NCBI GenBank assembly: GCA_002205965.3
Contig: NADL03000017.1
Span: forward strand, 372,001 to 436,000
Direction: 5' to 3'
Source of the DNA: Kappaphycus alvarezii
Taxonomy: Eukaryota > Rhodophyta > Florideophyceae > Gigartinales > Solieriaceae
DNA: 64,000 nucleotides
Under the pieces are notes generated by a model. It was not told the origin of the DNA, did not search any database, and worked only from the letters and a program-made list of their open reading frames with translations. The translations under genes and the position numbers were made by a program. Shown piece by piece: positions 26,641 through 39,900 of the stretch; the stretch's first letter is position 1; every line of letters starts with the position of its first letter.

Positions 26641-29600
26641 TGGAACCACAAGCACGGATGCAGAAGTGTAGCGCAGATTTTCGTGTTCAGCATCGATTTA
26701 GCTTCTTTGAGCATGCTCACAGCGCACTTCAGACACTTGGTAACCAAAAGAATAAAAACCGAGGTGGATTACGAGGGTATCCCTGGGAGTCTATATTGAC
26801 CAAATTATTTCAACAAACGAATTATAATGCTTTCAACTTTGTCCCCTCGATTTTGTTTAACCCTCTCGGCTTCATGAATTATATAGGAGTTCAAGACCAC
26901 CTGGGCACAAGTTTGATTGAGTTTGCGAAAGTTGTCCCGGTTTTTCTTGGTCAACGCATCAGCAATATTGTTCGTGCCATTAATTTGCTGCATGAAGGCT
27001 ATATATCCTGTCTCAAAAGAGTCACTCAACCTTTCGACTGTTAGAAGCAGCCTTTAATAGCGAGCCTCGAGCAGCGTCGTGATGGTAAAGTGGAGTCCAT
27101 GTGATTCAACCGTCAAGATAAGAGGCAAGGAAGAATTAGCGGTGCGCATCTTCCTTAAGAAGAATGACGTGAGTCCAGCGTAATAGAGTGACTCTAGCAG
27201 TGCAATTAGATGCGTCAAAATCGAAAAAATAAGACTCGAGCCTGCTTGGAGCTGTGCCAGTCGATAGCATGGAATATTTAGAGTTCGGAAAGAAGATTCC
27301 AGAGAATTAACCAGTACAGCTGTAGGACGATTTCACTTAGCTAGTGTCCGAGAATGCTAAGTAAGCATTGATGTTACTGTTGAACTCCTGAGTGGAAATT
27401 ACTTGATATGATGTGCTGGGATCAAGATTTCGATTCTCATGGAGCGCCGATTAGCTTCACTCAAGTGGCGCACGCTGAGATTGGAGATCCATTACTGCAA
27501 AGTATCAGATAAAAATTCTGCAGGACCCATTATGCAGTGCCCAAGCCAATTTAATTGACCAGCAAGGGCTCGGAAATATTTGATTTCGTGCATTGAGCAT
27601 TTTCTGACTCCCTATTTTCTTCTATTGAGATCCAATGGAAGTTTGATAATCGTGTCCATCTATTTCTTAATATAAACAGTGACGTTGAATTTGCTGTTTT
27701 GGGATATGTCAAGTCTATTGAGAACCATATCGTATTCAAAGACGAATCTGCCGACCTTGAGTCATTTCGAAAGTGCGTCATAGAAATCCTGGATTACCTG
27801 TGGGGTCCCTGCAACTAATAAATCGTCCACAACCTCGGCAGCAACAAGAAGGAGATTTACAGATGAATTTCGTTTTATGAATAGTTGCGGCATCCCCGAA
27901 ACACATTCCAGTCCATTTAGGAACATTTAATCTTCGATTTCGAGCTGCTAGAGCCGGCAGGATTCATCGAGACCGTATGCTGGGACGAGGAGCTTCCATA
28001 AAGAGAAGCTGTTAGAATTACAGTATCGTAGGAGGCGTACATAGACATTGCGATTCATCGGTTCAATTCGAAGAAGTGCTACAAAGATTTGTATCGTCGC
28101 TAGGGAAATTGAAGTATCCCTACAGCAGATAGAAGAGGCCGTATAACAGGAAATTGAGCCTTTTTGAGTCCTTTTTGATCACATTTTTCTTCTCATCCCT
28201 GTTTCCATGTGGAACCAATTTTAACTTTAATTTCAATTTTTCTGAATCTCCATCAATTTTGACATGGAACAGTGCGATGATATAAGATTTGCATCTATTG
28301 GTATTTCTATAACTTCAACTTCCCGATCTGCGTTTTTATCCTTTTAAATTCACTTGCCCTTCGCAATTGATTCGCGAATAAGCCACTTTGGTGCGATCTA
28401 AGCTGTTTTGCATTCTGTCGCAGGTTCATCACCAATAGTATTTCGAATTTGCCGAAGTATTTCTTGCTTCTGTGACGTCAACCCTCTTAGTATTGTATTC
28501 ACTTCCACAATGGGGGTACTCACAACATCCTTGTCCGTTTGAATAGTTGGAATACTCTTATTTATGTCAACCCCGTAGTCTTTGTCTCAAGTCCGATTGG
28601 TTGGTGCCTCCATCACAAAGCACAGAATTGACTGCGGAGAGATTATCCGAGTATTCTAGACATCATGGATCCGACTAGAGATCAATAAAGAACGATTTTC
28701 TTCATTGATAGATTGGTTATGAGACATTTTTATCTGGTGTTGTTCTTGGTGCGGAAGCAAACACAATGGGTGCAAAAACATCATATTCACCTTCATCATC
28801 AATCGGAATCTAATGCTCTTGTCCGTGCCCTATATTTTGATAATCCTAAATCTTGCAAAAGTGATGAAAATGGATACAGGTTTATGTCCTCGTAAGCGAG
28901 TTTCAGACTTTTCTCTTTTCCGAAATTGCTCCGAATGAGCTCTACGATTTTTTGCGCTTTAGACACATTTAAAATTCCAAACTGTGGTTTGTTCTTTTCT
29001 CAAAGAAGTACTATGCTGGAGTTCCTTCAGGTGATAAGTTGTGACGGAAAATAGTATCCCGTGATCGAAATTTCAGCATCTTTGATTGAGTGAGACGTGT
29101 AATTTGATCAAAATGAGCTTCAACTAATTCTAGGTCCAGTGGTGTGTGTGTTAGGCCAAGAATAGATAGTATGTATCCCATAGCAGGCTCAAGGGCACTG
29201 ACACGATTCTTCCCACGGGAAGATTTATTGCGAGACGGCCCGTCAAAAATCTCCTGATCTGTGAATCAGGTACCTCTAGTGTCTCTTTCGTGCAAAGCAT
29301 CCCTGACAAAACCCAGAGACATCTGAAACAGAGCAAATTTTACACTTTCCACTGAACAAATTTCGTTATACCTACTTAATGGCCGAGGTTTTGGTTTGAT
29401 ACCATGATTTTGCACAATTTTGACAAAATCACTGTTATCAAATTCCTGATCGAATAATACTGGCGCAGGAGCTCCATTCCCTGCATTCCAGGGTTTTCTG
29501 AGGAGTCTTAAAGCTTCTTCTAAATCTCTGGTTGACACAAAAACAGCGTTCCAAAGAGTGTAGCTTAATGTTTGATATAGAATATTGGGCACTTCGCTAA

Positions 29601-30090
29601 TTCAACACCTTACACGAAATCTATTTGCATTTCTTGGATAATGGTTGGAAATGGCTTACTCGAGATACCTTAAGAAAACTAAGAGTCAATATTTTTGCGG
29701 CTAGAAGGCTTTTGCACAACAGCTACGATACCTTGCTCCAAGATTGGCGAAAGAACTTCGCCCCGTTGCAGAGATCTCTCATGCCCTTTAGAGGTAATTG
29801 CGAGTACAGGTGAAGTTTTGAAGCGATTTATTTTGCAGATTTACCATGCACTGCGAGTTTCTGTTACTGTCGTTATCCTAATCTTCTTCCGTTTCAAGCA
29901 AATCCGGCTGTGTCGCAATATAGCTTCGGAATTTGAGATTTAAGTTATGAAAACATGGAAGTGAGTTCCAGTATAGAAGATTGGAAGCACGGTTGCAGAT
30001 TGGAAGCACGATTGTTCTATGAACTCCTAATTCTAGGGCGATAATGAATGATTTTCCACCTAACTTCTGATTGATTAACTGCAAATCAAA
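26640..30090 (-). mobile_element. Copia (Ty1-type) LTR retrotransposon fossil A
   Basis: On the minus strand, 5' to 3': a protease-region trace (about 29,880-30,085); a pre-integrase segment (about 29,600-29,820, SLQRG-type block); integrase core (about 29,270-29,590, including PAPVLFDQEFDNSDFVKIVQ); reverse transcriptase traces (about 27,100-28,700); and the RNase H end (26,805-27,029, with INGTNNIADALTKKNRDNFR then KLNQTCAQ). The same protein blocks occur in fossil B at 32.5-36.0 kb. The copy is clearly old and broken in many places. It lies in AT-rich DNA, and the divergence of its LTR-like flank also suggests considerable age. Confidence 0.75.
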
Positions 30091-32550
30091 ATCCTATTTC
30101 TTGAGTTATACGTAAAAAATATTTGGCGTGTAGTATAACATTTTGTTTTAGATTAAGATAATACACAAGCTCCATGTGGTAAATAATAGAAGTTTATTAT
30201 GCTATATCGACAATTTTTTAAAAGCCAGTAAATTATTAACTTTCTAGTTGTATCATTGTGTTAAAAATTTGTAGATAGTGTTACCACGACCAGCCAAACT
30301 TATGACTTATGATCGAGATAGAATCTTTTCTCATTGTGTGGTGCAATGCACAGAAACTGCCCGAAAAGGGTGTTGTCGGGGAAGGCCTAAGACAATAAAA
30401 GGAAAAAGCAGTTCTTAACTGTGCAACTACCAGGAGTCAGATGGACATTCTTTTTGTAATCCCTGTGAGGGATAGTAGCTCGATGCCTACAAGGCGGTTG
30501 TGGTAGAGACTTTGGAAGTCGGGCAAGGAAGCGAAGTGTCTACAAGCAAGTCAAGTCAAGAGCTGCGATAAAATGAAGTCTGCAGGACAATGACCAAGGG
30601 AAAAGCCGTAGAAAGTGAAAGTAGTTCGAGGGACTGAAAGGAAAACAGGAAAAAGGAAGGTGGGGGAAGGTAGGCCGAAACCAAACGAGTTCCAGGCGTA
30701 CCGCGTCGGCGGGGGCGAGCGACGGGGCTCTGTAGGGGATTTGATTCCTCCGTAGGGGACGTCGGTAAGCCTAAGAGGTAGCGTATACAGTCCTGCGCAA
30801 GGGGAACAGCGACCGGTCACGGGTCTAGAGATATAGTCCTCTCTGGAGACTCGACGCAGCCACGGGCGAAGAATGACGCAACACGCGCGCAACGGGGAAA
30901 AGGAAAAAGGGCAGAAGCCTAAGGGAGGATCAAGCCAGGAGGCTACGAAGGGACCCGAAGGGATGCGGTTAACTATAGCCACAGTCGCTACGCCGCCTTA
31001 GGAGGGGAAAGCGAAAGGTGGGAGCTAACTCCAGAGCCGACAATTCGATCACTGTTTACTTTGCACGCCATAGCGGCCGGACAATAAATAGTAAGTTAGA
31101 AGTTAGTCTGTTAAGCTGTTAGTGTGTTAGGACACGTGTCTAAAAGTTAGTGAGTCATTCTAAAATAAATATCAGGACCAAAGTGGTCCATGGACTGCCC
31201 CTACTGGCACACTGCCACGTGGTCCTGCAAGGACTGTAAAGTATAAAATATTGATCGAATTTAGATGAGCAAATTGGATGGTCGGTCCCTACTGTAAACC
31301 GAAAGGGTCATTGCCCTACACATTCATCGAAAAGATTTAGGGCTTTTCTAAGTATACATCTCTTCTTTAAGTTTTCCATATTTTCATTTTTAGTGTACCC
31401 CACTCTCTTCTAGAGAAGACACACTTTCAATTTTATCTCTCTTATCTCTTTTCTCGATATAAGTATACAACGAATGCTACGTAAAACTTTTTCATATTGA
31501 TCAACACAAGTTTTCAGGAGTTTTGAGAGATTATTTGCACTTGTTTCAGGCTCTCGGCTTTATGTCCTGTCTTTTTGTGTCCCAATTGATAAAGACACAC
31601 ATAAATTTAGTTAAGACACGAATTAAATGGATCAAAGATTTTTAAAGGATCCAGCAATACAAAAAGATATGACATGCTATAAGTGTTAGTGTGTAATTAA
31701 TATTTGATGACATTTATAGTGGTTTTTGTCCGTTAAAATACCTCTTACTGGTTACATCCATATGCAGAACTTTTTAAATATGTAATTTTAAGGTTTCAAA
31801 TTTTGCTTCTTGATTCCTGTCTATTTTCACCTTCCTTTTATTTTGGGTGGGTCCGCATGCGTATTTTTCTGTTCTCTGCTCCTATCCTTTACATTTTACA
31901 TACTCCTTGGGAAATCCGGTCGTATTAAATTACGCTGCCTGCAAATTGTGGAGAGTTAAATTCAGTATTGATCGTTCCATCTGTAGAGCTATCAGAGCTT
32001 TCTCATAGCTTTTGTTGAATACTTATTTTCTTTTAACCGCTCGCTTTTGTAATAGAAATCCGTACCAATGTACATTTCCTTAATTTTCATGTCGCGAAAC
32101 CAAATTAGCCACAAGGGGATTAAAATATGTATTATCCATCTGAATAAAGTCGTCCATTTTATTTTTTTCTCTGTATACATATTTTGAAATTAATTTTTAG
32201 TGAAGTTGTTAATAAGCTTACATTACTTTCTGTAGGCGGGAATACTAAAAAATTAATAAAATTTGCTATAGTTCCGTATGTAAACTATTCTAAGAGCAAG
32301 ATCATAATCCCACGCAGTAATCTTGAGTTCACGTTCATCTGTAGTTGTTCTTCGCGGAAGATATCTCTACTAATAAGAGGAGATTAATTGCCTCCATCTA
32401 TAAAGTGTTTCAAATTGAAAAAGATGAGCAGTTACTTTCTGAAAACCCTGAAAACCTTTTTGCGCATTTTAAAATTTATTTTTTTCGTTAAAAACCTTCT
32501 TAAGTTGTACTTCGAGGGCGATGGGCATCGAATTCAAGTTGGATTCTCTA
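30091..32550. other. Spacer between two copia fossils, with a GC-richer island
   Basis: A GC-richer patch at about 30,480-31,260 carries a 143-codon minus-strand open frame (30,551-30,982) that matches nothing I know. The patch contains short inverted repeats and could be the leader or LTR of one of the neighbouring copia elements. The remainder is AT-rich without coding signal. Confidence 0.35.
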
Positions 32551-35500
32551 GATTGTGAGCAATTCTACTTCGGATATAGTGAGAATTGCAGCGATGCAAA
32601 GATTACATTCGGAATATGAAGGCTTCCTCTTGGAGACCCAAGGGGATAAAATCATGATTCCGTTCTATATCACGAAGGGCGATTGTTCTCTTATACTTGG
32701 AAATTGTGTTTTGAGCAATTCGCATGTGTTCAACTCACGAACACATCGTCTTCTTATAATACCACCAGGTGTTTTCAAAGGATTGGATATCAAAATCTTG
32801 CTTTCAATCTACGTTACTTAAGGTAGAGAAACTCGAACTCACCTCCATGCTGTTATGAGCCAAGTATCCAAGTATCGAAGCTATCTTGCGACACAGCGGG
32901 CTTTATTTGGAACAAAAGGAGATTGCGACAACCACTGTAACAAAAAACCGCGCTTCATTCGAAAACCTGCGATAATCTTCGCATCCAAACTTCACCTGTA
33001 GTCGCACTTACCTCTGAAGGACATGAAAGATCTCTGCAAACGGGGCGGGGCTCTCTCTCCAGTCTTGGGGAAAGCTCTGAAAGCTTTCTTGCAAAAGTGC
33101 TCTAGCTGCAAGACGAGTGGTGGGGCACTCAACGCGCGCAAGATATCCTTGTGAAAGCCACTTCGAACCTTTAAGGAGGAAGTGCGAATCGATTTCATGT
33201 ACGGGGTTGAATCGACGAAGCACCCAACATTCCATATGAAAGATCTTGCTTCATGCTTTTGCAAAGCAGTCGTTGTGGCGACCACAGATATGGAAGAAGT
33301 TGCAAGACTCTTTGAAATGAACCTAATCGCGGTAAATGGAGCGTCTGCATCAATATCGTTTGATCAGGAATTCGATGATGATTGTTTTTGCAAAAAGTTG
33401 CAAAAACATGACATCAATCCGAAACCTCGCCATTCGAGGAGACACAGCAAAATTGGTTCGGTGGAAAGTGCAAACTTCACCCTTCGTTAGATGTCACTGC
33501 GTATTCTCAAGGATTCAATTAACGAACAAAATACGAAGGGTGCTTCCTTCACTGCCCAAGAAATAGTCTCAAGTGCTGTTCTTGCAAGGAACCTTCTTTG
33601 TAGAAACAATCGTGTCATTTTCGTTGAACTTGCGAGAGGATACCTGCCATCTATCCTTGGTCTACCAAAGATGCCAATGGAATCTGAGTTAATTGACGCA
33701 CATTACGAGCAAGTTGAAGGCAGCACGCTCTCAAAGATGCTGGAATCTTGATCACAAAAAATGTTCCCTCAAACATTCTCAAAAGGGGTTCCATTAAAAT
33801 TCCTTGAGAAGAAAACAAAGCGTGGGGCTTGAAATTTGGGAAAAATTCCAAAAAGCAAAAGAATATTTCGTGGAGCTCACTCGGAGAAATACGGAAATGT
33901 TAAGCCACCGAAAGCCGCATACGTGGACATTCGTCTATACCCTTCTCCATCCGTTTTGCAAGCGTTGGACAGTATCGAACATTCAGAAAAAGGACTGGAG
34001 AATCAGATCCCGTTCGATGAAGAAGGTTATTCTGTTGCTGCTGCTCCCATTCCATCTGCTTCTGCGCCAAGACCAATACCAGAGATTGAAAAGTCTCAGA
34101 ACCAAGCTTCTAATGAAGAGTATCGTTCTTCGCTCTTCTCGAGTCGTGTCGATGACATTGAGAGTACTCGGATAATCGTTCCAGAGTCAAAATTGTTCCT
34201 TGTGACTAAGTACACTACCAAACGGTTAAAGTAAAAGGACGTCGAAGTTGATATAAATAAGAGTGCTCCAACTAGTCGATCGGACAAAGATGTTGGAAGT
34301 ACCGCTCTTGAGGAACTAACGAAGTTTCCAAAAGAGTTGAAGTCACAGAAGCAAATAATACTTCGACAAATTCGAAACGTGATTGGTGATGAGCTTGTGA
34401 CAGAGAGCAAAGTCGCTTCGATCACACCAAGTTGGTTTATTGACGAATATATCGCGAAGGAAAAGTCCAATTATAAAGATAAAACGCGTGTAAGTAAGTT
34501 GATATTAGAAGCTTATCAAGAGATGCAAATATATTATCGTTGCATTGATTCTTCCAAGTCGAAATTGACGGAGAATCAGACAACTTCAAATTAAAGTGCA
34601 GATTAGTTCGACACGAAAATAGGAATAAGGGAAAGCATTTCATCCGTAAGTACTCAGGAACGGCTCAGTTTTCCTGTTATACGGGCTCTCCTTTCCGCTG
34701 CGGCGATACTTTAACTTTCCTGGGCACCAATAGACATCTCTGTTGCATTTCTGCAATCGTGACTGTTGGATCGCAACTTCTATGTACGCCTACCCTAGGG
34801 ATGGACTACAAATAGCTTCTTCTTGTGGACCACATGAAGTATATCGTCTCTACATCCGGTCTCGTAGAATCAGGCCGTTGTGGAACTAGCAGTCGAGTAA
34901 TGGATGTTCGACAATAGAATTGCCTGCGTCCCTGGAATTCCGCAATTATTTCTGAAACATGAATCATCTGGAAATCTGTTTCTCGTTTTGCTAAAGTCGT
35001 GGATTACTTTCTGTTTGCTGGAAATGCAAAAAGGATTCGAAATTCCAATGTGGCAATTTCCAAACGCTTTATGGTCGGCGGACTCATTATTTATTTGAAC
35101 TTAGTTTTCAAAAGACTCCAGGACTTCCATGACAGCGATCTCGAAATCACAGTCTCAATGAAGGAGAATTTGTACACCATTGTCAAACTACCATAAGACC
35201 GCAATAGAAGGAAGGATCAAGAAATTAAATGCTTACGGGATGTCATTAAGTTGTTTCAAGCTCTTTATGGACAGCTAAATTGGCTTGGACATGTCTTTCT
35301 CAGTCATGCAGCAATTATATCAAGTACTTTGCAGCAATGGGCCTGCGATCTAAGAGTGTGCTACTTGAGTGAAACCAATGGGGCTCTTCATGAGATTCTC
35401 CAACTCAACCCGGTCCTCACGTACACTACACCTTCCAATCGTGACTTCAGGGATAACGATGCGGCATAATTAGTATTTCTGTCTCAAGGCAATGGAAATC

Positions 35501-36020
35501 GTCCTACGGCCAAATGAGATACTTCTCAGGAATATTCCTTACCCATTTCAAAACATTTCATGCTATTGACTGGAACAGCTCTAAGCAAGCTCGGGTCTTG
35601 TTCTCGTCCATGGGGGCGGAGAAACTCGCAGCGGCAGTGTCGGCCGATAGGGTTGGACTCATTTCATACTGCTTATCCAAGATATACACTTCTGGTTGTT
35701 CCCTGCCGCTTATCTCGACGGTTAATTCACATGGACTCTTACTCTACTATCAATACTCTTCACGAAAGATATCGCTATCATGCAGTGTATAAAAGGCACA
35801 AATAAAATCGCCAATGCCTTGAAAAGGCGGAACATGAATACTTTCGAAACCCCTAACCAGACTTGTGCACTTGGATATCTAGATTCGGAGATACTTGACG
35901 AAGCTGAGAGATTCAAAAAAGATCGAGAACTTGAGGAGCGAGCAAAGAAGGGTTCTAGATAATCTAGCTCACCATTGACACTCGAGATTCTATCAATAGC
36001 TCCCGGTTTGGTCAAGGTTC
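32550..36020 (+). mobile_element. Copia (Ty1-type) LTR retrotransposon fossil B
   Basis: On the plus strand, 5' to 3': a protease-region segment (32,555-32,821, with SLILGNCVLSNSHVFNSRTH); a pre-integrase segment (about 33,000-33,170); integrase core (33,182-33,490, with IDFMYGVESTKH, SISFDQEFDDDC and NPKPRHSRRHSKIGSVES); a linker region (33,490-34,590) rich in Ser/Pro/Glu; reverse transcriptase C-terminal traces (about 34,900-35,460); and RNase H (to 35,962, with CIKGTNKIANALKRRNMNTF). It is the same family as fossil A but opposite in orientation, and somewhat better preserved in integrase. It is broken in many places; no well-defined LTR pair was found. Confidence 0.8.
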
Positions 36021-36469
36021 TAATCGGTTAGGGGGTTCTCTCTTTCTCATTGAAATTTTGCATTCAATTTTGCTGTAAGCATGCTTACAAAAGAGTTAGT
36101 GCATACCCTGTGTCATAGTACCGGTGCAAAATTCATCTTCTGTACCCACGTGGCATTTGTTGTTGGATGGATTATTTGCACCTTAAACTGCTGGCACAGT
36201 TTGTGGACAGGTGAAAATTCACATCTATGGCAGAGGCTTCTCTTTTATAGGCAGGACTTCCGACAAGAAGGCGTTGAAATTTACTCAACCCGGGAGCACT
36301 TTATGTTGTACAGTATTTCGTAAGGTACTGTACTTGTCTGATCCTCATGAATAGGGCCTACTGCTAGATTAAGAAGTTTTACTTGATGTGAAAATACTGT
36401 ACAGTACTGTGCGTTGCACATTAAACAGTTAATTTCCAGATATTCGAGATGCACAGTAATTACTTGCGT

Positions 36470-36985
36470 TTTACAAGATACCTTATTATTGGGCCAGAAC
36501 TGTCGGATATTGGTTTTGGCCCAATTAAATTCTAACGCGATGAATTATTACAAAACGTAAATGAATACCGTGCATCCTGATTACCGTATCTTGAAACTAA
36601 CCGTTTTGAATTACATGGATTGTACAGTAATCGAAATTAAAATATTGCCTCAACAGTTACTTGGGGGCGATGTCCCAAAAAATTAAGCACATATAGATAC
36701 TGCACTCTATAAAAACAGCCCACGAGACAGATTTGCGCATGAGAGCTAATACTAGGTAGTATTTGCGGCCTTCATCGCTTATGTTTTGGGTATGCGGATA
36801 ACTCATTATACCAAAAACCAGATAGCTCCAAGTAATAAACCACAATATTTGTCAATCCACCCTACCTTGTCCCGCTCAAAAATGTCAGCCAATGTCAAAC
36901 TCCTCTTAAATGATTTGCATATGTAGAATTTGCACGCAAATACCTCCACTCCTACTCCTTTCCCCCCTTTTGTGAAAATTGGTAC
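36470..36985 (+). repeat. 516-bp dispersed repeat, copy 2
   Basis: Direct-repeat partner of 25,045-25,559, about 11.4 kb away. The internal hairpin (36,488-36,500 with 36,513-36,525) has one mismatch here. TACTT occurs just before (36,461-36,465) and again shortly after (about 36,993-36,997) this copy and could be a target duplication, but no such pair is visible at copy 1. Confidence 0.75.
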
Positions 36986-39900
36986 CTATTTTACTTGGGC
37001 CTTCTGCCGGTTAGGACCGTTTCGGCCCAACCGGGGGGTATGTTTTACAGTGCATACTGTAGAAACGGTCGTGTCCAATTGGGCGCCACAACTGCAATGA
37101 CTTGGCAGATTCGATGACTTGTGCCGTATTTGCCAGGTGGCAGTACTACTGTATAGAGCTACCGGTAATATAGTACTTATCGAGCTGTGCTTACTCCTAT
37201 GCTGCTATGCGAACGGCTATATAATGCAGAGCTCTCCGCCCGATCGGGGCGATGGGAGGGACAAGATAGTTAGGAAGAAACACGGTCAATCGGACTATCT
37301 GCCTACTGTACCTCTATGTCAATTATCTACGGCAATAGGCCTAATAACACACACCAAATACGGGACTGCAACGGCTTTTGTACCCGTTCAATGTTCCTTC
37401 CTTTCTCGCCACCCCCTATTTGACACTACACATACTACAGTTATGGGCCCAGGAGAGTTCCTAAATCATTTAAGATTATTCCTTGTACATCCTTATTTAT
37501 AAAATATCGAGACAAATGCGAAATGATATTTTTTCCATATTTTTTAAAATTACAACAGTATGAAATTGAATGGGCTTCAATTATCTACATGAGAAGCATG
37601 CTCTCATCACACTATGAAATCATCTCATAACTGGTTCTTATTTTCGACGAGAATTTCGGCCTATAAAACTAACAGTTCATCCAAAGGGAGATGAGGCCGG
37701 AAAATTTTAATATTTTGGAGAACGCTAGTGTGTCCTCTGTAACTTGGCTAAAACTATCAAAAAGAAAAAATCTTCGGCAATGCTCCAATCAAATTTGCAA
37801 CGAAATCTGGTTACTGTGAATCGATTGATTATTCATATGGCTGGTACGAGAACATAATTGAAACCATGTTGAGGCTATTTAACGTTCTATATATAGTTTT
37901 ATAGTTAGACATGTGCGGCTATGATTTTCTAAGCATTCTTCTAGAGGTGGATCTACTGGTGATAAATATTCGATGGTTTCCGCAACAATATCTCGTTCAA
38001 CCAGAGCAACGAGAACTTTCCCATCATATGAACGTTCTGCCAATCCTTGAGGGCTCAAAGTGTATCTGAGGCACCGAGGACATATTTATTCTCAAATTTT
38101 GTCAACACTGTGGACATTACACCTGACCTTTGTCGTAGATAACTACTTATCTCATTAAATATCTCGTATGGTCCGCCAAAATCTGACTGGCCAGAAGTAA
38201 CAGCCACATCTCTGACTAGCCCGGTAGCCACTATCGAAGTACTTAACGTATGTTGTGCCTCTAATTTGAGCCAGCAAGTAATTAATCTAATTCCGGGATT
38301 TTTTTCCTTTTTTTAGTTTTCTGTGAAGCTCGGTTGCAGTCTGATCTTGCAATTATAAAATTGAACTCGATCAGCAGTAAATTTCTCAGATTGGTGAGCT
38401 GCTCCTTAGACTTTTAACGCTTCGGAAACCGATCTCTGTCTTCGCTAGCACACTTCTACGCTCTACTTCTCCCTGTTTCTACTCCTGGCTGCGCAGTTCT
38501 TTCTTTCCTTTCCTCCTGTAGCCTAACTGTTTGTTCGTGATTGATTTCATGGTCTCCGGCCAATTTATAACAATTTTTTTAGGTTCCTACCGTGATGTAA
38601 GCGCTTCATGTATGTACGTATTGGTGGGAGCTCCACCTACTGCAATAATAGAAATCGACACTTGTAAGGTAATAAAGGCCATTCGCTTATCTTTGGAATA
38701 TATCGATGGCTCATTATTTCCGGTGTCTTTTAAACATTTATCTGTTGTGGTTGTCCGTTCTAACTATGCAAAAATTCCCGCATCCTCCGTCCCAAAGTAC
38801 CTACAATTACTACTAATTATTCTTAGTACTTTATTTTAAAACTCGTTCTCTATTCACTTTTCGTTGCTCCAATCCAAACCTTAGCACAGAATACGTGTGC
38901 CCGTAGCCAGAATAGAACATAAAATAGGGCAAAAGATTAAAAAAAGATGGTTATTATCAGTTTTGTAGTCTTCAGGATATTTTAAGAATAATTATTCCGT
39001 CTTTGTGGTTCCCAATGTACTGATTTTTCAGTAAACAGACCTCTTTTTCAAAAAAGGGGGGTAAGTGTCACATAGAAGTCGAAAAGATGGATGAACACTC
39101 TTTCAAAAAAATTGGATACCACGTCTATAGTGGTATCAACTACAACTCCCTTCCTTCCACCTGCAATATCCTTTTATGACATTTTATTTTATTGAACTAT
39201 TTCATTCATTTATGTTCCTACCCAAGCGCTGAATTCATTCCTCAATGTGCCCTTAAATTCCAAGGGCTCTCTACATCGCTTATTCCTCTTAAAGCACCAA
39301 GAAATTTCTTGCATCCACCTGATCGACTGATTAAGAAGATTAAGTATAGTACGTCTTTCTATTTGGTACACCTTATTCAATACTCAACAACTTTGTGTAC
39401 CTTACCTATCCACACATGATGCAAAATTTTCGCTGCTATAGAGAGTTACAGCACCATATTACTCTTCATAAACCAACAATTTCCTAAATTTAATGCTAGA
39501 AATTTAGGCTCTAGACTTTATACACCTAAATAGAGAAGTTATAGAATTCAATTACTTTGATTTATATTATTTAAACTTCTCCCTTTGCTATATTCCGAGC
39601 TCAGAGCCGGTTAATGACCCTATTAATGGACAGTTTTTCCGTTGATATTCAAGATGGTTCCACACTTCCACCCTTCTACGGTCATTTCCATTTATTCTTT
39701 CTAATTGAAACCTCGATGCAGCTGTACTTTCTAGGAAAAGGCTGTCATGGAACAGGAAAACTATGCTTGGATGAAACAAAAAGTTTCAAGTACAAAATCT
39801 GAGTGTGAGAATATTTACACACCATTTATTCTAGTGACTGCATGTCTTTGCACTTTGCCGGTAATAACTGCACTCTTCGATGATAAAATACGATTTACAT

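Noticed and set aside
38531-38839. 102-codon frame as a copia integrase remnant
   Set aside because: Only a short IDFM match; the rest does not follow the integrase pattern seen in the copia fossils.
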